In this document: positions 8,543-18,126 of the stretch, one piece after another
Numbering within the stretch: the first letter of the stretch is position 1
Layout: the number at the start of each line of letters is the position of its first letter
Position numbers and translations under genes: made by a program
Assembly: GCF_963668665.1 (NCBI RefSeq)
Contig: NZ_OY764902.1
Span: 1,367,501 to 1,431,500, forward strand
Length of the DNA stretch: 64,000 nucleotides
Source of the DNA: an uncultured Anaeromusa sp.
Lineage (GTDB): Bacteria > Bacillota > Negativicutes > Anaeromusales > Anaeromusaceae
Direction: 5' to 3'
Notes under the pieces: model-generated
The model's database searches: none
What the model saw: the letters and a program-made list of their open reading frames with translations, nothing else
Told to the model about the DNA's origin: nothing

Positions 8543-9823
8543 TTAGTTTTCCTCCCGTTTGACAAGTACCGTCATGCCGCCGCGCACTTGAGCTACTTTT
8601 TCCGCAGGCAAATCAATGACGATCATTTCCCCCGGCTTGGCTACCGCCTGCCGGCGGCTGAGGATGGTAGTGCCGCCAGACTGCACTTCAATGGAGATTT
8701 TCAGTTCCGGCTTGGCCACCCGCAGGAAAAGGCGCGCTTGCTCGCCGCCTTCGGGGACGGTAAGGCGCTGGGGTACAACCGTACGAATGCCGTCGCCAGG
8801 CTGAACCTGCACGCTACGCTCTTCGCCGACCAACGCGCCTTGGGCGTAACGGGCGGCAAACTTACCGGCAATTTCCGCTTCTTCCGACACAAAGTCCACC
8901 AAGTCATGGACATGCACCACATTGCCGGCGGCAAATACGCCAGGTACCAAGGTCTGACGGCGCTGATCCACCAAAGGACCGCTTGTCAGCGGATGCAGCG
9001 GTACATCAAGACCGCGAGACAATTCGTTCTCAGGAATCAAACCAACCGACAACAGCAAGGTATCGCATTCAATGAAGAATTCCGTACCAGCCACAGGCTG
9101 CATGTGCGCATCCACCTTAGCACAGGTTACGCCAGTCACACGGCCTTCGCCATGAACCTTGACGATGGTATGGGCCAAATGCAAGGGAATGTCGAAGTCT
9201 TCCAGGCACTGCACGATGTTACGAGTCAGGCCGTTGGAATAAGGGCAAATCTCCAGGACGGCTTCTACTTTTGCGCCTTCAAGAGTCATGCGGCGGGCCA
9301 TGATCAAGCCGATGTCGCCGGAACCCAAAATAACGACTTTTTTACCAGGCAGATATCCTTCCATATTCACCATGCGCTGCGCTGCGCCAGCAGTAAAGAC
9401 GCCGGCCGGACGCTCGCCAGGAATACGGATGGCGCCGCGGGTACGTTCCCGGCAGCCCATGGTCAAAATGACGGATTTGCCTTTCACCTGAATCATGCCT
9501 GCTTTGGGATTAACGGCCACTACGGTTTTATCAGGCAGCACTTCCAAGACCATCGTATCGGTCATCACTTCTACGCCCGGCAGATCCTTGATGGCCGCAA
9601 TACAACGATGCGCATAGCCAGGGCCAGTCAATTCCTCTTTAAAATGATGCAGGCCAAAGCCGTTATGAATGCACTGCTGCAAAATACCGCCTAATTCGCG
9701 GTCACGTTCGATAACTAAAATACTCTGAGCGCCTTCTTGATGGGCGCTGTACGCCGCCGACAGACCTGCAGGGCCGCCGCCAATAACAATGACGTCATAC
9801 GTCGGAAAACATACTTCATTCAT
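8543..9823 (-). CDS. FAD/NAD(P)-dependent oxidoreductase of the glycerol-3-phosphate operon
   Basis: 426-aa pyridine-nucleotide-disulfide-type flavoprotein. FAD motif GGGPAGLSAAYSA near residue 15 and a second dinucleotide motif VVILGSGDIGLIMARR near residue 160. No CxxC redox disulfide is evident after the FAD motif, so it is an electron-transfer subunit and not a disulfide reductase. Overlaps the upstream dehydrogenase gene by 8 bp (translational coupling) and is 1 bp from DUF1667. Likely passes electrons from the GlpA-like subunit to NAD or another acceptor during glycerol-3-phosphate oxidation. Confidence 0.85.
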   Translation of the reverse strand: MNEVCFPTYDVIVIGGGPAGLSAAYSAHQEGAQSILVIERDRELGGILQQCIHNGFGLHHFKEELTGPGYAHRCIAAIKDLPGVEVMTDTMVLEVLPDKTVVAVNPKAGMIQVKGKSVILTMGCRERTRGAIRIPGERPAGVFTAGAAQRMVNMEGYLPGKKVVILGSGDIGLIMARRMTLEGAKVEAVLEICPYSNGLTRNIVQCLEDFDIPLHLAHTIVKVHGEGRVTGVTCAKVDAHMQPVAGTEFFIECDTLLLSVGLIPENELSRGLDVPLHPLTSGPLVDQRRQTLVPGVFAAGNVVHVHDLVDFVSEEAEIAGKFAARYAQGALVGEERSVQVQPGDGIRTVVPQRLTVPEGGEQARLFLRVAKPELKISIEVQSGGTTILSRRQAVAKPGEMIVIDLPAEKVAQVRGGMTVLVKREEN

Positions 9824-11294
9824 GGTTGTCCACCTCGCAAATTCCGGAGAGTTTGTCGTAGAACATATACGAATCAGCGCGTTCCTTGCGCACCTCGGTC
9901 ACCGGAATATCCAGCTCCCTGGCGAGAATGGCCGTAACCCGAGGGCCGCAGAAGCCGCCCTGGCAGCGTCCCATGCCGGCGCGGGTGCGGCGTTTGACGC
10001 CGTCCACAGTACGTGCGCCGCAAGGCGCTTTGATAGCCGCTATAATTTCCGCTTCGGTGATGACTTCACAGCGGCAAATCACACGGCCATATAGAGCGTC
10101 TTTGCCGATCAGCTCCGCCTGCTTGTCCCGGGGCAGTTTGTGGAAGACCACTTTTTTGGGCAGACGCGCTTTGAAGCTGGTTTTAGGATCAAGCTGTTCG
10201 CCGTTCTGGCGCAGCATTTCCACCAGCTCTTCCGCCACCGCCGGAGCCGCTGTTAAACCAGGCGACTGCATGCCCGCGGCATGAATCAAGCCAATGACCG
10301 ATTCCGACGGTCCTAAAATAAAGTCTCCAGTGCTGGAAACGGCGCGCAAACCAGAGAACTGCGTAATGGACGCATGCATTGGCATCGCCGGCATCAGCTT
10401 CTTCGCCGAAGCAATGATTTCGTTTAAGCCGGTCAGCGTCGTGGCCTTGTCTTCTTTGTCTTCCTGCCCTTGGGCGTTCGGGCCGATGAAGGTGTTGCCG
10501 TGGGTGGTAGTACATACCAAAATGCCCTTGGAAATCTTGCTGGGCGTCGGGAAGACTACGCCGTTAACGAGGTCCTTTTTGACCGATTTATCAAAGAAAA
10601 TGTATTCCCCTTTCCGAGGGGTAATGGTGAAGCTTTCGTCGCCAGCCATGCGGCTGACTGCATCCGCATAAAGGCCGGCTGCATTGATGATCAGACGAGT
10701 TTCAATACGTCCCTGCGAAGTCAGTACCGCTTTAACGGCGCCATTTTCTGTTTCAATGCCTTCCACGGCACACTCGGTCAGCACCTTAGCGCCATTTTGC
10801 TCTGCGCATTGCGCAAAAGCGAGAGCCGCGCCAAAAGGCCAGCAAACACCTGCGGTAGGAGCCCAAAGAGCGCCTTCGACTGTGGGATTGAGGTTAGGTT
10901 CCCGTTCAAGAACTTCGTCGCGACTGAGCATCATTAAGCCCGGCACGCCGTTTTCCTTGCCCCGTACCACCAGGTTTTTCACGGTTTCCATTTCTTCTTC
11001 GTTTGTGGCCACAACAAGAGAGCCCGTCCATTTGATATCCAGGCCCAGCTCGTCCTCCAACTCATGATACAGCTGGTTGCCGCGCACATTGGTGCGAGCC
11101 TTCAGCGAGCCATGGGGCGCGTCAAAGCCGGCATGAAGAATGGCGCTGTTCGCCTTGGTTGTACCAGTGGCTAAATCAGGCTCCTTCTCCACCAGCACCA
11201 GGTCCAGCTCATATTTGGACAATTCCCGGGCAATGGCTGTACCGACAATGCCGCCGCCAATGACAACGACGTCGGTTTTCAAAATGGTCTCCAT
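9816..11294 (-). CDS. glpA: FAD-dependent glycerol-3-phosphate dehydrogenase (GlpA-like) with BFD-type [2Fe-2S] domain
   Basis: 492 aa. Residues 1-370 form a D-amino-acid-oxidase/GlpA-type FAD domain (VVVIGGGIVGTAIARELSKY near the N-terminus) that oxidises glycerol-3-phosphate to dihydroxyacetone phosphate. Residues about 405-470 form a BFD-like [2Fe-2S] domain with four cysteines in a CxC...Cx4C pattern (VICRCEVIT and GRCQGGFC). Start ATG 11294 with AAGGAAG upstream. First gene of a three-gene operon downstream of a leader with a GlpP-type motif and terminator. Symbol by role; related family members include L-2-hydroxyglutarate oxidase, but glycerol context favours GlpA. Confidence 0.88.
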   Translation of the reverse strand: METILKTDVVVIGGGIVGTAIARELSKYELDLVLVEKEPDLATGTTKANSAILHAGFDAPHGSLKARTNVRGNQLYHELEDELGLDIKWTGSLVVATNEEEMETVKNLVVRGKENGVPGLMMLSRDEVLEREPNLNPTVEGALWAPTAGVCWPFGAALAFAQCAEQNGAKVLTECAVEGIETENGAVKAVLTSQGRIETRLIINAAGLYADAVSRMAGDESFTITPRKGEYIFFDKSVKKDLVNGVVFPTPSKISKGILVCTTTHGNTFIGPNAQGQEDKEDKATTLTGLNEIIASAKKLMPAMPMHASITQFSGLRAVSSTGDFILGPSESVIGLIHAAGMQSPGLTAAPAVAEELVEMLRQNGEQLDPKTSFKARLPKKVVFHKLPRDKQAELIGKDALYGRVICRCEVITEAEIIAAIKAPCGARTVDGVKRRTRAGMGRCQGGFCGPRVTAILARELDIPVTEVRKERADSYMFYDKLSGICEVDNHE

Positions 11295-11343
11295 AGATTT
11301 GCCTTCACTTCCTTCTTTTTATTTCCTGTAAAGAAAAACCGGA

Positions 11344-11424
11344 CGAAAAAAAGAGAATAGCCATGAATACGCCACCAGCTTTGCAGCTGCCGACCTATTC
11401 TGGACATTCTCTTATTTCTCTGTC
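11344..11424 (-). promoter_or_regulatory. Leader terminator/antiterminator of the glpA operon, probable GlpP target
   Basis: On the minus strand the transcript reads AGAGAAATAAG-AGAATGTCC-AGAATAG, then a small hairpin (CAGCTGCAAAGCTG), then CTATTCTCTTTTTTTC. The segment 11351-11360 can pair with 11406-11413 (AAGAGAAT/ATTCTCTT, terminator followed by T7) or with 11395-11401 (AGAATAG/CTATTCT). Mutually exclusive pairing is the signature of an attenuator. The 5' motif matches that before glpF. Confidence 0.75.
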
Positions 11425-11999
11425 CGCTATGAAATTGGATGATCTTCGCCTACAGCGAAGAGTTTGAGAAAAAAATAACTATACATTGTTTTCTCACTTT
11501 TTATATTTTATATGTTTTATTTAAGCTCTGCAAGTAGTGACTCTCAGAAATGCTGTCAGAATTATTCCGGTTCCTGTTGTTGCTTCTATACATCATCATT
11601 TAACACAATCTCACAAAACATCTCTTCAGAAAGGACATAGCAAGTTTTTCTTAATACAAGACATATAATTTATATGCACATTTGGCAAAAATTTCATTTT
11701 ACACTTTTCTTGCACATTTTGTATATTTTTGCTTGGTTTAAAAATAAAACAGCAAATATTGTAATTTTTTATCTACTTATATTTCTTTTGGTAGACATAA
11801 CGCTATTTTCAAATCGTTCGTCTTGGTTTACAATATGAACTGTGGAAATTTTCGTATTATTCACTCTCACTACATAGTCAGAAAAAGGACGACAGTGCCT
11901 GTTGCCTTTTGTCAGAAAATATAGTAGCATATAAATGGGCGTTAGGAGATCTGCTATGCAAGCTTATATCCTCACCCGAGGCAATTTACATACGGGACT

Positions 12000-12078
12000 A
12001 GAGATAAGGAGAAAAGTCCGCATTAGAACTCGTTTAACGATGAGTTCTCTGTTGACCTTTCTCTCTTTTTGTTTTTTT
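12000..12078 (+). promoter_or_regulatory. Leader terminator/antiterminator of glpFK, probable GlpP target
   Basis: Motif AGAGATAAGGAGAAAAGTCC at 12000-12019, whose GAGAAAAGTC part (12009-12018) pairs with GACCTTTCTC (12054-12063) to form a terminator stem followed by TCTTTTTGTTTTTTT. An inner hairpin AGAACTC/GAGTTCT lies at 12025-12048. The motif shares AGAGA-TAAG-GAGAA-GTCC order with the glpA leader on the opposite strand. Binding of GlpP with glycerol-3-phosphate would block the terminator. Confidence 0.78.
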
Positions 12079-12261
12079 CTGATTACATAAAATGGAAATC
12101 ATCGTTTTTTTCTCTTTACTTAATATTATTTAGCGCGCGCATACCTGAAATAGATTCCCGGACTTTTCTGTTTTGGCGTCTCTCTTAGTTCTCTGCAGAG
12201 TATCCAAGTATCCCTAGTTCTATCCAAAATTTATTTTCTACTAGAGAAAGGAGAAAAAAGT

Positions 12262-12990
12262 ATGGACAACTTGTTGGGTGAATTTCTAGGTACCATGGTT
12301 TTATGCGCTTTTGGTTGCGGGGTAGTAGCAAGCACCTTGCTCACCGGCTCCAAAGGACAAAACGGCGGCTGGATCGTTATCACCGCTGGCTGGGGTTTTG
12401 CTGTTGTAATGGGGGTTTATACCGCTATTACCTGCGGTGCGCCGCAGGCCGATCTTAATCCTTCGGTAACCTTGGCTAAGTATTTCATGGGCATCTACAC
12501 CAGCTTCGGTCATGTCCTCGCTACGATGTTGGCTGAACTCGCTGGCGGTTTTGTTGGTGGCGTTATCTGCTGGCTGGCATATCTCGGACACTGGGAAAAA
12601 ACAGAGGACCAAGGCTTCAAATTGGGCATCTTCTGCACCGGTCCTGCTATCCGTAATACTACTAATAACTTCATCTGCGAAGTTATCGCTACGTTCTTCC
12701 TGATTTTCGGCATCTTCTGCATCTTCGGTAAAGGTGTTGGCGGCATGGCTCCCGGCATGGGACCCTATGTTGTCGGTATTCTCATCTGGGCATTGGGCAT
12801 GAGCTTTGGCGGTCCTACCGGTTACGCCATGAACCTGGCTCGTGACCTCGGACCTCGTTTGGCTCACGCCGTTCTTCCAATCGCTGGTAAAGGCGGCTCC
12901 GACTGGGGTTATGCCTGGATTCCCTGCGTAGCTCCGCTCGTAGGCGCGTCCATCGCGTATGTCTTCGGTCACGCAATTGGCATCATGTAA
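12262..12990 (+). CDS. glpF: Glycerol uptake facilitator (aquaglyceroporin)
   Basis: 242-aa MIP-family channel with six membrane segments and two half-helices. Start ATG 12262 with AAAGGAG upstream. The two signature loops are non-canonical: NPSVT in loop B (near residue 65) and NLARDLGPR in loop E (near residue 190), in place of NPA/NPA. The aspartate of NxARD, found in glycerol-conducting channels, is present. First gene of glpFK, controlled by the leader at 12000-12078. Confidence 0.9.
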   Translation: MDNLLGEFLGTMVLCAFGCGVVASTLLTGSKGQNGGWIVITAGWGFAVVMGVYTAITCGAPQADLNPSVTLAKYFMGIYTSFGHVLATMLAELAGGFVGGVICWLAYLGHWEKTEDQGFKLGIFCTGPAIRNTTNNFICEVIATFFLIFGIFCIFGKGVGGMAPGMGPYVVGILIWALGMSFGGPTGYAMNLARDLGPRLAHAVLPIAGKGGSDWGYAWIPCVAPLVGASIAYVFGHAIGIM

Positions 12991-13018
12991 TTTGCTCTCC
13001 TGATTCTTCGCGTGTTCT

Positions 13019-13050
13019 AAGGAGGCCGGTTTTAACCTGCCAGCCTCCTT
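13019..13050 (+). terminator. Hairpin between glpF and glpK
   Basis: AAGGAGGC / GCCTCCTT stem with inner GGTT/AACC, followed by CCATTTT. The weak T run suggests partial read-through, giving less glpK than glpF. Confidence 0.65.
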
Positions 13051-13068
13051 CCATTTTAGGATTAATAA

Positions 13069-14586
<1,518 letters not shown>

Positions 14587-14602
14587 TCCCTTCAAAACAA
14601 CC

Positions 14603-14650
14603 AAACGCCCCTCGGCTCAATCCACGGAGCCGAGGGGCGTTTTTGTTTTT
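14603..14650. terminator. Bidirectional terminator after glpK
   Basis: AAACGCCCCTCGGCTC / GAGCCGAGGGGCGTTT stem with a T run, between convergent glpK and the GGGtGRT gene. Confidence 0.92.
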
Positions 14651-14655
14651 GCCTT

Positions 14656-15660
14656 CTACTTGCCCATAGCCTCTTCAACGGCTACGGCTACCGCCACGCT
14701 GGCGCCGACCATGGGATTGTTGCCCATGCCGATGAGGCCCATCATCTCTACATGGGCCGGCACAGAAGACGAGCCCGCAAACTGCGCATCCGAATGCATG
14801 CGTCCTAATGTGTCTGTCATGCCGTACGAAGCCGGTCCGGCCGCCATATTATCCGGGTGCAGCGTACGCCCGGTGCCGCCGCCGGAAGCCACGGAAAAAT
14901 ACCGTTTTCCCTGCTCCAGGCATTCCTTCTTGTACGTCCCGGCCACAGGATGCTGGAAACGGGTCGGATTGGTAGAATTGCCGGTAATGGAAATATCCAC
15001 GCCCTCCAAGTGCATAATAGCGACGCCTTCCATAACGTCGTCCGCACCATAACAGCGGACTTTGGCCCGCTCGCTTTGCGAATAAGCTTTCTCCCGGACA
15101 ATGTTCACCTTGCCTGCTGCATAATCAAAGGCTGTCTGCACATACGTGAAACCGTTGACCCGGGAAATAATCAGCGCCGCATCTTTTCCCAGGCCGTTCA
15201 AAATAACACGTAACGGCTCTTGGCGCACCTTGTTGGCGGAACGGGCAATTCCGATAGCGCCTTCTGCAGCGGCGAACGACTCATGTCCTGCCAGAAAGGC
15301 GAAACACTTTGTTTCTTCCCGCAGCAGCATCGCCGCCAAGCGCCCATGTCCTAATCCGACCTTGCGATTATCCGCCACAGAACCGGGAATGCAAAAAGCC
15401 TGCAAGCCCTCGCCGATAATCTCAGCTGCAGCAGCCGCCTTGGTACAGCCTTTTTGAATCGCCAGGGCCGCTCCCAGAGTATACGCCCAACAAGCATTGT
15501 CAAAACAAATAGGCTGGATACCTTTAACGATAGCTGCTACATCCAAACCCTTTTGCTGGCAGATATCCTGGGCCTGCTCTAACGACTGCAGCGATACCTG
15601 CTGTAAAAATTGCTGTAATTTTGCTTCTCGACGTTCATAGCCTTCAAATTTCACCATCAT
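14656..15660 (-). CDS. GGGtGRT family protein
   Basis: 334-aa protein named for the GGGTGRT motif, here near residue 260 (ASGGGTGRTLHPDN). ATG at 15660 has GGAGG six bases upstream; a GTG at 15666 is too close. Other conserved stretches: GITNSTN-like ITGNSTNPTRFQHPVAGTY and MMGLIGMGNNPMVGAS. No known enzymatic fold is evident. It is 11 bp downstream of a NifU-like gene and the pair is widely co-conserved in anaerobes, so it probably works with an Fe-S-binding partner. Function unknown. Confidence 0.85.
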   Translation of the reverse strand: MMVKFEGYERREAKLQQFLQQVSLQSLEQAQDICQQKGLDVAAIVKGIQPICFDNACWAYTLGAALAIQKGCTKAAAAAEIIGEGLQAFCIPGSVADNRKVGLGHGRLAAMLLREETKCFAFLAGHESFAAAEGAIGIARSANKVRQEPLRVILNGLGKDAALIISRVNGFTYVQTAFDYAAGKVNIVREKAYSQSERAKVRCYGADDVMEGVAIMHLEGVDISITGNSTNPTRFQHPVAGTYKKECLEQGKRYFSVASGGGTGRTLHPDNMAAGPASYGMTDTLGRMHSDAQFAGSSSVPAHVEMMGLIGMGNNPMVGASVAVAVAVEEAMGK

Positions 15661-15671
15661 GTACACCTCCC

Positions 15672-16364
15672 CTATTCGTGCCGCGGATCAAGATAACGAG
15701 CCGCTTCGCTATACCGTCCGTATTGACCGGTCGCTTTTTTCACTGCTTCATTGGCATCTGTGCCTTTTTTAATCATTTCCATCATTTTTCCTAAATGCAC
15801 AAATTGATAACCGATTACTTCCCCGTCTTCGTCAAGACCTAAGGACGTCACATACCCTTCCGCCAGCTCCAGATAGCGCGGCCCTTTCGCCTGGGTCCCG
15901 TACATGGTGCCAATCTGGCTCCGCAAGCCTTTGCCCAAGTCCTCCAGGCCAGCGCCTACAGGCAAGCCGCCTTCGGAAAATGCCGTCTGACTGCGGCCAT
16001 AAACAATCTGCAAAAACAGCTCGCGCATGGCTGTATTAATAGCGTCGCAAACCAAATCCGTATTAAGGGCTTCTAAAATGGTCTTGCCCGGCAGAATTTC
16101 TGCAGCCATAGCCGCTGAATGGGTCATGCCGGAACAGCCAATGGTCTCCACCAAGGCCTCCTCAATGATGCCGTTTTTTACGTTGAGAGTCAGCTTGCAA
16201 GCTCCCTGCTGCGGCGCACACCAGCCCACGCCGTGCGTCAGACCGCAAACATCCTTGACTTCCTTGACCTTTGTCCAGGCCCCCTCCTGAGGAATGGGCG
16301 CCGCGCCATGGTTGGCCCCCCGGGCCACACAGGCCATGCCTTGTACTTCTGCTGAATACTGCAT
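15672..16364 (-). CDS. NifU/IscU-like iron-sulfur scaffold paired with GGGtGRT protein
   Basis: 230-aa protein with a NifU N-terminal-like scaffold core: cysteines in DVCGLTHGVGWCAPQQGACKL and VETIGCSGMTHSAA, matching the scaffold's cluster-binding positions. A C-terminal extension (residues about 140-230) is absent from ordinary IscU. Start ATG 16364 follows AAGGAGCG. No cysteine desulfurase or other isc/suf genes are adjacent, arguing for a dedicated role with the GGGtGRT protein. A perfect palindrome at 16396-16411 lies upstream. Confidence 0.78.
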   Translation of the reverse strand: MQYSAEVQGMACVARGANHGAAPIPQEGAWTKVKEVKDVCGLTHGVGWCAPQQGACKLTLNVKNGIIEEALVETIGCSGMTHSAAMAAEILPGKTILEALNTDLVCDAINTAMRELFLQIVYGRSQTAFSEGGLPVGAGLEDLGKGLRSQIGTMYGTQAKGPRYLELAEGYVTSLGLDEDGEVIGYQFVHLGKMMEMIKKGTDANEAVKKATGQYGRYSEAARYLDPRHE

Positions 16365-16395
16365 TGAAACGCTCCTTTCTAGAACCTAAATAATC

Positions 16396-16411
16396 ATAGG
16401 TATATACCTAT
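16396..16411. promoter_or_regulatory. 16-bp perfect palindrome, candidate operator
   Basis: ATAGGTATATACCTAT, perfectly self-complementary, 32-47 bp upstream of the NifU-like start. On the minus strand it runs directly into a -10-like TATGAT, so a bound regulator would cover the promoter. Regulator unknown. Confidence 0.6.
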
Positions 16412-16413
16412 AT

Positions 16414-16442
16414 AAAAAGACCGCCTAAGCGGTCTTTTTTTC
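16414..16442. terminator. Terminator after gcvH
   Basis: AAAAAGACCGC / GCGGTCTTTTTT stem directly after the gcvH stop codon. Confidence 0.9.
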
Positions 16443-16815
16443 ATCCCAGCATCTTTTCATATTCTTGGGCGGTCAGTAACGACGGCAGGTCTTCGGTCAT
16501 ACTAATTTCAACCAGCCAGGCTTTGCCGTAGGGTTCCTGATTGACCAGCTCCGGCTCATCCTCCAAGGCCTCGTTCACAGCAACAATTTCTCCTGTTACC
16601 GGCGCATAGACGTCGGAAATTGCTTTGACCGATTCCACCACAAGCAAGCTGTCTCCGGCATTCACCTTCCGGCCCAGCTGCGGCAAATCCACAAAGACCA
16701 CATTGTCTAATTCGGCTTGCGCATAGTCCGTAATCCCCACAACAACCGTTTTTTCATCTTTTCGCCGCACCCACTGATGCTCCGCCGTATAGGACAATTC
16801 TGCCGGAAAATTCAT
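16441..16815 (-). CDS. gcvH: Glycine cleavage system H protein
   Basis: 124-aa lipoyl-carrier protein. The lipoylation site is the lysine in VVESVKAISDVYAP (near residue 63), with GEIVAVNEAL after it. Start ATG 16815 preceded by CTGGAGG. No gcvT, gcvP or lipoate ligase genes are nearby, so it is an orphan copy; H proteins can also serve lipoate relay. 17 bp downstream of a secreted-protein gene on the same strand, so probably co-transcribed with it. Confidence 0.93.
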   Translation of the reverse strand: MNFPAELSYTAEHQWVRRKDEKTVVVGITDYAQAELDNVVFVDLPQLGRKVNAGDSLLVVESVKAISDVYAPVTGEIVAVNEALEDEPELVNQEPYGKAWLVEISMTEDLPSLLTAQEYEKMLG

Positions 16816-16832
16816 CGTCCACTGCCTCCAGA

Positions 16833-17627
16833 CTAATTTTTCTCTGTCTCTATTTTTTTCTTTTGAAAGGATATGGGTTGATCGCTATCGATACGCTGCA
16901 AAACCCATTTTTTATCCTGGTATTTCCAAAGCGCTGTCATTTTAGCAATACGGCTGCTGCTCTCTAAAAGTTCTTGCGTTGACAACAGTTCCTGCGTGCC
17001 ATCTCCGTCCTTATCCACCGCTTGCAGGGCAATTAAGGGCAACGAGTCCACCTGGATCTGGATTTTACTTTTCATTACGCCATCTTTATTGTAGACCTGT
17101 TCTTTGACATAACGCTCTTTCCCGGCTTGTACATCCAGGTAAAATTGCGCGCCGCTGGACTGCTCTGTTAATGCCCCTTGAAAATGGGGTATAAGAGTGC
17201 CCTTTATATCCAGCACCGGCTGATTTTCCGAAGTAAATAAGGGTTTAATCCCCTTCTCTCCCCAAGTAAACAGTTGAAAATCACGCACCCCTTTATTCGC
17301 CCCGGTTGCCACAGAAACCAAAATCTCCAGCGGGCTCTCACCGGTTACCTCTACAGTCTCCAAAATAACCTCATAGCCTGCATTACCCACTTTGGTTTTG
17401 CTGATTTTTTGCGTAGCCCCGTCTTTGATGTGCAGCTCCAGGTTCATGCGGAACTTGCTGTTTTCATATACAGAAGAGCCTAAAACCGTAACAGTCTCCT
17501 TTACGCCGTCTTGATTTAAGTCGACTTGCATCTCTTGCATCATTTCCGGCGCTCCCGGCGCCGCTGACGCCGACGCGCCTGTTAGAAGCAGAAAAGCCAG
17601 CCCCAGAATGCCTATCTTAAAATTCAT
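16833..17627 (-). CDS. Secreted protein with VCBS/EF-hand-like repeats
   Basis: 264-aa predicted exported protein. The ATG at 17627 follows GCAGGAGG. Signal peptide residues 1-22 (FKIGILGLAFLLLTGASASA) with cleavage near AAPGA. Two D-x-D/N-x-D-G calcium-loop motifs, DLNQDGVKETV (mature N-terminus) and DKDGDGTQELL (near residue 205), as in FG-GAP/VCBS repeat proteins; B. subtilis YmzC/YmcC-like proteins share this layout. Function unknown. Upstream of gcvH in an apparent two-gene unit. Confidence 0.7.
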   Translation of the reverse strand: MNFKIGILGLAFLLLTGASASAAPGAPEMMQEMQVDLNQDGVKETVTVLGSSVYENSKFRMNLELHIKDGATQKISKTKVGNAGYEVILETVEVTGESPLEILVSVATGANKGVRDFQLFTWGEKGIKPLFTSENQPVLDIKGTLIPHFQGALTEQSSGAQFYLDVQAGKERYVKEQVYNKDGVMKSKIQIQVDSLPLIALQAVDKDGDGTQELLSTQELLESSSRIAKMTALWKYQDKKWVLQRIDSDQPISFQKKKIETEKN

Positions 17628-18066
17628 TGTAGTTCCTCCTGCTATCACTGTCTTTTCTCTATTATACCTGTCTTGGCTTGCAAATACGAGCCTTAGTAAG
17701 GATAGAGTACGAAGATTGAACAAGAGTCACGGGAGTCACGGGAGGATCCGCAAGAGAAGAACGGTACACAGAGTAACAGAGGATTGAGCAGGAGCCAAAT
17801 CCCTCCGCCGCTGTGGCGGCACCTCCCTTTGACAAGGGCGGCAGGGTTCTGGCCATAGTCTTTCGAGAATGCTGAGGCTATTGTCCCCCTTGCCAAAGGG
17901 GGACGGCCCGCAGGACCAGGGGGATTTTGCGAGTCGCGCGGAAATCTTGTCTCAAATACAATTATGCCGCCGTTTATAGAAAAGTACCTAGGCTTAAAAT
18001 CCCCTTTCGCGTCTTTCGTGTATTTCGCGGTTCGATAGCAACGTCTCTCCAATTTATTATCCAACA
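17628..18066. repeat. Repeat-filled gap upstream of the TetR gene's 3' end
   Basis: Successive modules: GAACAAGAG copy 6 (17715-17760), ACGGTACACAGAGTAACAGAG (17761-17781), a GC-rich palindromic element with CTCCCTTTGACAAGGG and CCCTTGCCAAAGGG (about 17790-17935), one end of the 178-bp inverted-repeat element (GAGTCGCGCGGAAATC to ATGCCGCCG, 17931-17972), the CTAGG module, then the CGTGTATTTCGCGGTT module (about 18003-18033). No gene seen. Confidence 0.65.
17715..17760 (+). repeat. GAACAAGAG dispersed repeat, copy 6
   Basis: GAACAAGAGTCACGGGAGTC variant followed by ACGGGAGGATCCGCAAGAG. Confidence 0.75.
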
Positions 18067-18118
18067 GCAAAAAAGCCGGCTTTACAACGAACAACGTTCT
18101 TGTAAAACCGGCTTTCTT
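18067..18118. terminator. Terminator after TetR gene
   Basis: AAAGCCGGCTTTACAA / TTGTAAAACCGGCTTT stem, T-rich flank, just past the TetR stop codon. Confidence 0.85.
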
Positions 18119-18126
18119 CTTATCTC

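Larger units (their letters stand above)
11295..12261. other. Divergent glycerol regulatory region
   Basis: 967 bp without a gene between glpA (minus) and glpF (plus). It contains a riboregulatory leader for each operon (11344-11424 minus; 12000-12078 plus) with an AT-rich centre (about 11480-11860) in which no clear gene is visible. Possible promoter-like boxes exist (TTGTCA with TATAAA at about 11910-11937, plus strand) but are not strong. Confidence 0.6.

Noticed and set aside
8423..9694. 423-aa plus-strand open frame antisense to the glp flavoprotein genes
   Set aside because: Shadow of real genes; histidine/arginine-rich composition, no domain and no ribosome site.
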